DNA from: Fen-1467 sp035519475
Lineage (GTDB): Bacteria; Verrucomicrobiota; Verrucomicrobiia; Opitutales; Opitutaceae
Direction of reading: 5' to 3'
DNA: 11,360 nt
NCBI GenBank assembly: GCA_035519475.1
Contig: DATIWI010000166.1
Span: 1-11,360, forward strand
The translations under genes were made by a program, and so were the position numbers. Below the pieces are notes generated by a model. That model was not told where the DNA came from, made no database searches, and saw only the letters and a program-made list of their open reading frames with translations. Shown in pieces: positions 4,896 to 11,360 of the stretch. Positions within the stretch are counted from its first letter, which is position 1. Every line of letters begins with the position of its first letter.

Positions 4896-7712
4896 ATGGA
4901 CCGCATCAGCACGAAACAGCTCGCCACGCTGCCGATCGAGTTCAAGCTGAACGGCAAGACCGTGGTCGGCCGGCCCGACGAGCCCATCATCGAGACGGCG
5001 CGCCAGAACGGCATTTCGATTCCGCACCTGTGCTATTCGCGCACGCTGCGGCCCGACGGCAACTGCCGCGCCTGCGTGGTCGAGGTGAAGGGCGAACGCG
5101 TGCTGGCACCGTCCTGCTGTCGCTTCCCGACGCAGGGCATGGAGGTCACCACCGACAGTCCGCGCGCGCTCGCCTCGCAGAAGATGGTGCTGGAGCTCCT
5201 GCTCTCCGACATGGCGCAGACGCAGTACACGTTGAACAACAAGGTCGACGCCTGGGCCCGCAAGCTCGGCGTCGGCAAACCGCGGTTCCCAGCAAGGGAA
5301 AAAGTGCGGCAGGACGTTTCCCATCCCGCGATCGCAGTGAACCTGGACGCCTGCATCCAGTGCACTCGCTGCGTGCGCGCTTGCCGCGAAGAGCAGGTGA
5401 ACGACGTGATTGGCTACGCGTGGCGCGGGGCGGAATCGAAGATCGTGTTCGATTTCGACGATCCGATGGGCGCTTCGACCTGCGTCGCCTGCGGCGAATG
5501 CGTGCAGGCCTGCCCGACCGGTGCGCTGATGCCCGCGCGAGGGGCGGGTCTGGAGCCGGTCGACAAGAAGGTGGACTCGGTGTGCCCGTTCTGCGGCGTC
5601 GGCTGCCAGCTCACCTACCACGTGCAAACGGGCAGCAACGTCATCAAGTTCGTCAGCGGCCGCGACGGCCCGTCGAACCACGGACGCCTGTGCGTCAAGG
5701 GCCGCTACGGCTTCGACTACGTGCAGCATCCGCAGCGCCTCACCAAGCCGCTGGTCCGCAAGGCGGGCGTGCCGAAGAGCGCCCATTTCGCCGTCGACCC
5801 GGGCGACTGGAGCGAGGCGTTCCGCGAGGCGAGCTGGGAGGAAGCCCTGGACCTCGCCGCCGCGGGCCTGAAGCGGATCCGCGACCAGGACAGGTTCGCG
5901 CTCGCCGGGTTCGGCTCGGCCAAGGGCTCCAACGAGGAGGCCTACCTCTTCCAGAAGCTCGTGCGCACGGGCTTCGGCACCAACAACGTCGACCACTGCA
6001 CGCGGCTGTGCCACGCCTCGTCGGTCGCTGCGCTGCTGGAAGGCGTGGGCTCGGGCGCGGTGTCGAACCAGGTCAGCGACGTGATGAACGCCGAAGTGGT
6101 GCTCGTCATCGGCGCCAACCCGACTGTGAACCACCCGGTGGCCGCGACCTGGATGAAGAACGCGGCGAGGAACGGCACCAAGCTGATCATCGCCGACCCG
6201 CGCCGCACCGAGCTCGCGCGGCATGCGGCATATGTCCTGCAATTCAATGCGGACACCGACGTGGCGATGCTGAACGCCATCATCCATACGATCATCGATG
6301 AGGATCTCGTAGACAAGAAATTCATCGCCGACCGGACCAGCGGATACGAGGCGCTCAAGGAGAACGCGAAGAACTATTCCCCCGAGAAGATGGCGCCCAT
6401 TTGCGGCATCCCGGCGCAGACGCTGCGCGAGGTGGCGCGCCTGTTCGCGACCTCGAAGGGCTCGATGATCCTCTGGGGCATGGGCATTTCGCAGCACGTG
6501 CACGGTACCGACAACGCGCGCTGCCTGATCGCGCTTTCGCTGATGACCGGGCAGGTCGGGCGCCCCGGCACCGGCCTGCATCCCCTGCGCGGCCAGAACA
6601 ACGTCCAGGGCGCCTCCGATTCGGGGCTGATCCCGATGATGTACCCCGACTACCAGCGCGTCGACAACCCGGAGGCGAACAAGCGCTTCCAGGCGCTGTG
6701 GGGCGCGAAGCTCGAGACCAAGCCCGGCCTGACGGTGGTCGAGGTGATCCGCGCGGCCGACGCCGGACAAGTCCGCGGCATGTACATCATGGGCGAGAAC
6801 CCGGCGATGTCGGATCCCGACGTCGAGCACGCACGCGCGGCGATGGCAAAGCTCGAGCACCTCGTGGTGCAGGACATCTTCCTCACCGAGACCTGCTACC
6901 TCGCCGATGTCGTCCTGCCAGCGACCGCCTGGCCCGAGAAGGACGGCACCGTGACCAATACCGACCGCATGGTGCAGCTCGGCCGCAAGGCGATCGAGCC
7001 GCCCGGCGATGCGAGGCCGGACCTGTGGATCATCAACGAAATCGCGAAGCGCATCGGTTTGAATTGGTCTTATGAAAGGCCAAAAGACGTCTTTGATGAA
7101 ATGCGCAAAGGGATGAATTCCATCGCTGGCATCACCTGGGACCGCCTGGAGCGCGACTCCTGCGTCGTCTACCCCTGCGAGAACGAAGGCGATCCGGGCC
7201 AGCCCGTGGTCTTCACCGAGGTCTTCCCGACGGCGACCGGAAGGGCGAAATTCGTCCCGGCCGACATCATTCCGGCGGACGAGCGGCCGGACCGGGAATA
7301 TCCGGTGGTGCTGATCACCGGACGGCAGCTGGAGCACTGGCACACCGGCGCCATGACCCGGCGCGCGAGCGTGCTCGATGCGATCGAGCCCGAGCCGGTC
7401 TGCTCGATCCACCCGCTGGACCTCGCCGCGCTCGGGGCCGAGCCCGGCGAGCTCATCACCGTGGAGTCGCGCCGGGGGAAGATATCCCTATATGCAAGAA
7501 CGGATGAAGGCACACCGCGGGGCGCCGTGTTCATCCCGTTCGCCTTCTACGAGGCGGCGGCAAACATTCTGACCAACCCCAAGCTCGATCCATTCGGGAA
7601 GATCCCCGAATTCAAGTACTGCGCAGTGCGCGTGACCAAGGGTGGCGCACGTCTCGGAAATCCGGGATACGGGAAGGGGCTTTCGCTGGACGAAATATAC
7701 GGGCGGGGATAG
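4896..7712 (+). CDS. Formate dehydrogenase alpha subunit, Mo/W-bis-MGD catalytic (FDH1/FdsA type)
   Basis: This 938-residue subunit oxidises formate to CO2 at a molybdenum or tungsten bis-MGD centre. It opens with a 2Fe-2S ferredoxin domain (C46, C57, C60, C74 or C75). Two 4Fe-4S motifs follow at C153-C163 (CIQCTRCVRAC) and C196-C206 (CVACGECVQAC). The molybdopterin oxidoreductase domain begins with 4Fe-4S ligands C230, C233, C237 and C266 and the conserved K268. The metal ligand is Cys372 followed by His373 (TRLCHASS), where some formate dehydrogenases carry selenocysteine. GQNNVQG at 566-572 is another conserved cofactor segment. The C-terminal dinucleotide-binding domain spans about 800-925. 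No Tat signal is present, so it is cytoplasmic. AGGGAG at 4881-4886 is a good ribosome-binding site nine bases before the ATG. I see no His(Cys)3 cluster motif between residues 76 and 152. No fdsC, fdsD or other maturation gene follows. Whether Mo or W is used cannot be told. Confidence 0.95.
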   Translation: MDRISTKQLATLPIEFKLNGKTVVGRPDEPIIETARQNGISIPHLCYSRTLRPDGNCRACVVEVKGERVLAPSCCRFPTQGMEVTTDSPRALASQKMVLELLLSDMAQTQYTLNNKVDAWARKLGVGKPRFPAREKVRQDVSHPAIAVNLDACIQCTRCVRACREEQVNDVIGYAWRGAESKIVFDFDDPMGASTCVACGECVQACPTGALMPARGAGLEPVDKKVDSVCPFCGVGCQLTYHVQTGSNVIKFVSGRDGPSNHGRLCVKGRYGFDYVQHPQRLTKPLVRKAGVPKSAHFAVDPGDWSEAFREASWEEALDLAAAGLKRIRDQDRFALAGFGSAKGSNEEAYLFQKLVRTGFGTNNVDHCTRLCHASSVAALLEGVGSGAVSNQVSDVMNAEVVLVIGANPTVNHPVAATWMKNAARNGTKLIIADPRRTELARHAAYVLQFNADTDVAMLNAIIHTIIDEDLVDKKFIADRTSGYEALKENAKNYSPEKMAPICGIPAQTLREVARLFATSKGSMILWGMGISQHVHGTDNARCLIALSLMTGQVGRPGTGLHPLRGQNNVQGASDSGLIPMMYPDYQRVDNPEANKRFQALWGAKLETKPGLTVVEVIRAADAGQVRGMYIMGENPAMSDPDVEHARAAMAKLEHLVVQDIFLTETCYLADVVLPATAWPEKDGTVTNTDRMVQLGRKAIEPPGDARPDLWIINEIAKRIGLNWSYERPKDVFDEMRKGMNSIAGITWDRLERDSCVVYPCENEGDPGQPVVFTEVFPTATGRAKFVPADIIPADERPDREYPVVLITGRQLEHWHTGAMTRRASVLDAIEPEPVCSIHPLDLAALGAEPGELITVESRRGKISLYARTDEGTPRGAVFIPFAFYEAAANILTNPKLDPFGKIPEFKYCAVRVTKGGARLGNPGYGKGLSLDEIYGRG

Positions 7713-7798
7713 CGGCAAAAACGGGCCGGCTGTCTTGTTCGGGCATGGGTATTCATGATTAACTGCGCGTTGGCTTGGCGCGCTTGGGGGGCGTCGAT

Positions 7799-10700
7799 TT
7801 GCTCGGCTGGTTGAAGAACCGCGAACGGTCTGATTTGCCTGAAGCGGGCTCGCGTGAGCGCGCGCCAGGGCCGGTCAAGGCGCGGGCGCCCGGCAAGTAC
7901 CGTCTCGAGCCGCTCGAGCCCCGCGTTCTCCTTTCCGCTGACCCGCTCGCCATGGCCGTCGCCGGCCCGGCGCTGGCCGCTGCGGTATCGAATTCGGACA
8001 ACGCATCCCCCAACGCGGTGGTCCAGCAGCACGACGCCGGCCAAGCCGCCGACACAGGGACCGTCGACAGCGGCAACCACGCTGGCCAGGCAGCCCAAGA
8101 AAATCTAAGCGTAGCCTGGCCCGCAGGCTGGCAGGCGAACTCCGCCGAAGACGCGCAAGCCGCGACCGCGCAAGCCCCGGCGAGCGATAAGCAGGCCCCG
8201 GTAGCAGCCACCGAATCCGCGGATTCGGAAGATTCGCCGGCCGCCCAGTTCCTGCAGGCGGCGGCGGTTGTTGCGTCGCAGGAAAAATCGCCATCAACCA
8301 ACGATTCTTCGCCCGTCAATGCGGGCGACGGCGGTTTGCCGGTTTCTTCGCCAACGGACGTGCAGCTGCCGCGCGCGCCTCCGGCCGACGACCAGTTCGG
8401 CGCCGCACTCGTTGCGGTTGAAACCAAATCTAGCAGTGAAGCAAGCCCCACCGATTCGGCAAATACTGACGAAGGGGGGCTTTTCGCTTCTCAGGCAGCG
8501 CCGGTTTCCGAGGTAAATACCGACGCATCGCCGCGCGCGCCGCCTGGCACTGACGCCGCAAGCACCAACAAACTTGAATCCCTCCGCAGCGAGCCCAGCC
8601 TTGCTGCAGCCGCACAGAATCCTGCACCGAGCCTGACCGATCAGGCTCTCGCCCCCGTCCTAGAACAAGCCCTCGCAGTTTGGTCTGCAGCTGGTCTCAC
8701 CCAAGACCAAATTGACCGCCTCGCCAAAGTTGAAGTGCATGTTGCCGACCTGCCGGACGGAGTATTGGGCTGGACGGAGGGCAATAGGATTTCTATCGAT
8801 CCAGAAGCCGATGGCTACGGCTGGTTCATAGACCCGACTCCCGGAGTTTCGTCCGAGTTCGCCATCATGGTTGGCTCGGCGCGGCTCGTAGCGGCCCGTG
8901 GCAGTGAAGCCTTCGGCCGGATGGATCTGCTCACAGTTCTGGTGCACGAGCTCGGGCACGAGGTCGGCTTGGCGGACGGGTCGGGCCCGGCGGTGATGGA
9001 CGCATTTCTTGGAACTGGCCAGCGCGTATTGCTTGGCAATGCCGCGAGCTTTGTTCAGCCGGATGCTGCCCCCGCATCTGGGCCGATGAACTGGGGCGGG
9101 GGCACCCTCGCCGCTGAGGACGGTATCGATTCCGGCCCGATCACTTTCACCATTGTGAATCATGGGGGCGTCGCTGGAATTGCCGACGTTCACGTTTCCG
9201 GGGCGGGCGCGGCCGACGGCTTCTATGACGATGTGGGCACGCTCGTCGGGTTGCTTGCCGGATTCAACGATACCGTCGAAGTCGGGATCGATGCCTACAC
9301 GATCTGGAACCTCACCGGCCTGAACGCGGGTACGGTGACCGTTGCCGGGTTCGCCCCGGTCAGCTTCGGCCTGATCGAGAACCTGACTGGGGCCGCCAAC
9401 GCGAACGACGCGTTCATCGTCGACGACCTCGGTGTCGTCACGGGGACCATCGACGATCGAGGCGGCAATACAGGCTTGGACATCGGCGGCGGGTCCGTGG
9501 TGGCGGTGGCGCCAGATGGTGGGGTCGCCTGGTCGGCTCCCCAGACGGTGGATGTGATCACCGGGAACGCGGATCTCGGTACGTCGGGAACTTTGAGCGG
9601 TGCGAGGCTCTGGTCGGTCTCTGTGACGGGTGCCAGTCTCTTCGTAGGATCCGGCGGTTCCCTGAACGGAACGGGCAGCGGCATCGTGACCACGGGTGCG
9701 ACCGGCTTCAGTGCGACGGGCGCCAACGTGACCCTTGCCCGTGTCACCGCCGGCACCGAAAGCTTCACGGGGGTTCAGGCGTCCGTCACGAGCGCCGCCC
9801 TGGTCGGGGTGGCCTCGATGGATTTGCAGGTCTCGGGCACCGTCAAACTCAACCAGACCAGCCGCACGGACGGCGAACGGATTGACTGGGCGACGGCGAC
9901 GACGGTGCCTTCTACGGCGACCAATCAGATTTCGGGGCTTTCGATCACCAAGGCGCAGCAGCTTTCGGCTTCGGGCAGTGCTTCGCTGAACATCGGCCCG
10001 GGCAACCTGGTGGCCGTGATCGGGACTCTGACGCTCGAGGCGGCGACCGCCGATGTAGTCACCGGCAATACGACTATCGGCACTCTGAACGGTGCGAGCG
10101 TGTTTGCCTTCACCCTTTCCGGTGCGAACCTGTTCGTGGGGACGGGCGGGGCGTTTGGCAGCGGCGGGACCGACCGCAGCACGATCGACACGACCGGGGC
10201 AGTGGGCTTCTCAGTGACGGGAGCGTCGTTCTCCATGGCCTCCGTAAAGAAGCTGACCGACAGCTTCACGGCGGTGGAAATCGGCCTCACGAATGCGGAC
10301 CTCATCGGCGCATCCGGAGTGGATCTGCGGGTCACGGGCTCTGCCAAATTGAACCAGACGAGCCGGTCGGACGGCCAGCGGATCGACTGGGCGACGGCTA
10401 GCACGACGCCGGCGGGACTGTTGCCGACGCTGACGGTCGACCAGACGCAGCGGCTCTCGGTAGTTGCAAGCGGTTCGCTCGATATCGGTCCGGGCAATGT
10501 GGTGGCCGTGGTTAGCAACCTCACGTTGGAGATCGCGACTGCCGACGTCGTGACGGGCAATGCTGCGATCACGGGGTTCAGCGCCACGGATGGAACGATC
10601 GATGGTGCGGACGTACTCGCGCTGACGATCAGCGGGGCGAACCTGTTCCTCGGGACGGGGGCGCAATTGAACGGCGGTCGCAACGGCATCGACACGCCGG

Positions 10701-11360
10701 CCGGCGCGGTCGGTTTCCTGATGACCGGCGCGAGCCTCGGCCTGGCGGTGGTCAGCAAGGGCACGACCAGCTTCGTGGGCGCGGAGGCGAGTGTCGCGAA
10801 TGCGCAGTTGCTCGGCATCGATGCGATTGATCTTCGGGCGTCCGGCACTATCAAGTTGAATAAGTCCAGCGTGGTGGGCGGGCCGCGGATTGACTGGGAC
10901 AGCGCGACGACGGTGCCCTCGACGGCGGCGAACCTGCTGCCGGCGCTGGCGATCACGAGCGCGCAGCAGCTCAGTGTGGTGGCCGGGGGCTCGCTCAATA
11001 TCGGGCCGGGCAACGTGGTGGCGGTGATTCCGGCCAACGGGCTGACGCTGGACATCGTGACGATGGATGTGGTGACGGGCAACGCGGCGCTGGGGGTGGC
11101 GGGCACGCTGGCGGGGGCGAACGTGCTCAGCTTCACGGTGACCAATGCCAGTCTGTTCGTGGGCACGGGCGCGGCGTTTGGCAGCGGCGGGACCGACCGC
11201 AGCACGATCGATACGAGCTCGGCGGTGGGCTTCTCGGTGGCGGGGGCCTCGTTCTCGATGGCCTCGGTCACGAAGGGCACCGAGAGCTTCACGGGCGTGC
11301 AGGTGAGCGTCACGAATGCCGCGCTGGTGGGCGTGGCGGCGGTGGATCTGCAGGTCTCGG
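7799..11360 (+). CDS. Giant LEPR-XLL surface protein with matrixin-like domain and long repeats (3' end outside the window)
   Basis: The frame is open from 7763, after a TAA at 7760-7762, to the last base: at least 1187 codons from the chosen start. There is no ATG near the beginning. I chose TTG at 7799 (MLGWLKNRER) because GGGGGG lies seven bases before it; TTG at 7811 or 7775 is also possible. Residues 35-49, RLEPLEPRVLLSADP, match the LEPR-XLL motif of giant bacterial surface proteins. An Ala/Ser/Asp/Pro-rich linker follows to about 277. A matrixin-like metalloprotease domain (about 278-420) has H383, E384, H387 and D393, with a Met-turn-like VM at 399-400. Next is a bridging module (about 420-584) with an IENLTGAANANDAFIVDD-like stretch reminiscent of hemagglutinin repeats. 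Beta-rich repeats of 164-174 residues start at about 585. I found no cysteine and no Sec signal peptide, which fits type I secretion, but no secretion gene is visible. Adhesin or matrix protein is an inference. Confidence 0.85.
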   Translation, partial: MLGWLKNRERSDLPEAGSRERAPGPVKARAPGKYRLEPLEPRVLLSADPLAMAVAGPALAAAVSNSDNASPNAVVQQHDAGQAADTGTVDSGNHAGQAAQENLSVAWPAGWQANSAEDAQAATAQAPASDKQAPVAATESADSEDSPAAQFLQAAAVVASQEKSPSTNDSSPVNAGDGGLPVSSPTDVQLPRAPPADDQFGAALVAVETKSSSEASPTDSANTDEGGLFASQAAPVSEVNTDASPRAPPGTDAASTNKLESLRSEPSLAAAAQNPAPSLTDQALAPVLEQALAVWSAAGLTQDQIDRLAKVEVHVADLPDGVLGWTEGNRISIDPEADGYGWFIDPTPGVSSEFAIMVGSARLVAARGSEAFGRMDLLTVLVHELGHEVGLADGSGPAVMDAFLGTGQRVLLGNAASFVQPDAAPASGPMNWGGGTLAAEDGIDSGPITFTIVNHGGVAGIADVHVSGAGAADGFYDDVGTLVGLLAGFNDTVEVGIDAYTIWNLTGLNAGTVTVAGFAPVSFGLIENLTGAANANDAFIVDDLGVVTGTIDDRGGNTGLDIGGGSVVAVAPDGGVAWSAPQTVDVITGNADLGTSGTLSGARLWSVSVTGASLFVGSGGSLNGTGSGIVTTGATGFSATGANVTLARVTAGTESFTGVQASVTSAALVGVASMDLQVSGTVKLNQTSRTDGERIDWATATTVPSTATNQISGLSITKAQQLSASGSASLNIGPGNLVAVIGTLTLEAATADVVTGNTTIGTLNGASVFAFTLSGANLFVGTGGAFGSGGTDRSTIDTTGAVGFSVTGASFSMASVKKLTDSFTAVEIGLTNADLIGASGVDLRVTGSAKLNQTSRSDGQRIDWATASTTPAGLLPTLTVDQTQRLSVVASGSLDIGPGNVVAVVSNLTLEIATADVVTGNAAITGFSATDGTIDGADVLALTISGANLFLGTGAQLNGGRNGIDTPAGAVGFLMTGASLGLAVVSKGTTSFVGAEASVANAQLLGIDAIDLRASGTIKLNKSSVVGGPRIDWDSATTVPSTAANLLPALAITSAQQLSVVAGGSLNIGPGNVVAVIPANGLTLDIVTMDVVTGNAALGVAGTLAGANVLSFTVTNASLFVGTGAAFGSGGTDRSTIDTSSAVGFSVAGASFSMASVTKGTESFTGVQVSVTNAALVGVAAVDLQVS
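8630..9055 (+). other. Matrixin/metzincin-like zinc protease domain of the giant protein
   Basis: Residues 278-419 (numbering from TTG 7799) begin with a helical SLTDQALAPVLEQALAVW segment. A beta-rich part follows (VEVHVADLPDG, NRISIDPEADGYGWFIDPTP), and then the active-site helix LLTVLVHELGHEVGLAD. The pattern is HExxHxxGxxD, with Asp393 where most matrixins have a third histidine. VM at 399-400 resembles the Met-turn, as in short-loop matrixins. The same arrangement follows LEPR-XLL motifs in other giant proteins, as far as I recall the family. Activity, self-processing or a purely structural role cannot be decided. Confidence 0.7.
9551..11360 (+). repeat. In-frame protein repeat array, three full units and a fourth cut by the window end
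   Basis: Using the recurring DVVTGN anchor, units span 9551-10051 (167 residues), 10052-10543 (164), 10544-11065 (174) and 11066-11360 (partial). Each carries the same series of blocks: a SGANLFVGTG-like strand, a GAVGFSVTGAS block, a SFTGVEASVTNA block, a SGTVKLNQTS block, RIDWATA, and SLNIGPGNVVAVI near the end. The units are diverged in sequence but fixed in order, and lengths stay multiples of three, so this is protein-level modular duplication, not a noncoding DNA satellite. Some block pairs are far more alike than their neighbours; for example 10150-10188 and 11173-11211 are identical over 39 bases. Confidence 0.85.

Noticed and set aside
4677..7412. A 911-codon open frame on the minus strand opposite the formate dehydrogenase genes
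   Set aside because: It is antisense to strongly supported enzyme genes and its translation is rich in Arg, His, Val and Ala with no recognisable motif. It is an effect of GC-rich third positions.
7765..7783. GCGCG/CGCGC inverted repeat as a terminator after the formate dehydrogenase operon
   Set aside because: The stem is five pairs with a nine-base loop and no T run follows; it also overlaps the possible start region of the giant gene.
9925..11313. A 462-codon minus-strand open frame rich in Pro, Thr and Val opposite the repeat array
   Set aside because: It mirrors the plus-strand repeats. The plus frame is continuous with the LEPR-XLL and HExxH parts, so the minus frame is a by-product.
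9551..11360. Repeat region as a CRISPR array or transposon-derived DNA repeat
   Set aside because: Units are about 500 bases, diverged, coding in a single frame, and have no spacer pattern or terminal inverted repeats.

Overview
The window is GC-rich and densely coded, with short intergenic gaps. It looks like a proteobacterial chromosome segment, perhaps betaproteobacterial. That guess rests on base composition, the FNR/ANR-type operator, the two-gene NAD-linked formate dehydrogenase and the LEPR-XLL giant protein; no rRNA or other phylogenetic marker is present. No tRNA, CRISPR array, insertion sequence or origin was seen.

Left part (1-3136). At the left edge the first 16 codons of an aldo/keto reductase leave the window on the minus strand. 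Upstream of it, also on the minus strand, is a periplasmic solute-binding protein of the polar amino acid ABC family, with no permease or ATPase visible beside it. A candidate sigma70 promoter for it lies in the short divergent region around 954-982. On the plus strand follow a soluble bacterial cytochrome P450 and, three bases later, a metallo-beta-lactamase-fold hydrolase with a winged-helix-like tail. These two are almost certainly co-transcribed.

Middle part (3137-7712). An FNR/CRP-type palindrome and a -10 element precede a two-gene operon for a cytoplasmic NAD-linked formate dehydrogenase. The first gene is a fused NuoE-NuoF-type subunit (2Fe-2S, FMN, NAD and 4Fe-4S modules). The second is the molybdenum- or tungsten-bis-MGD catalytic subunit, with cysteine at the metal-ligand position and N-terminal Fe-S domains. 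Together they should carry electrons from formate oxidation through Fe-S clusters and FMN to NAD+, or run in reverse as CO2 reductase. The operator suggests control by oxygen or redox state.

Right part (7713-11360). A very long plus-strand reading frame starts from a non-ATG codon and is still open at the window end (at least 1187 codons). It encodes a giant, apparently cysteine-free protein. In order it has an N-terminal LEPR-XLL motif, an Ala/Ser/Asp/Pro-rich linker, a matrixin-like HExxHxxGxxD metalloprotease domain, a hemagglutinin-like bridging module and an array of repeats of about 164-174 residues. It is probably a secreted surface protein or adhesin. The fourth repeat looks like a mosaic of earlier copies.

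The most interesting items are the operator and possible leaderless start of the formate dehydrogenase operon, and the architecture and repeat evolution of the giant protein.
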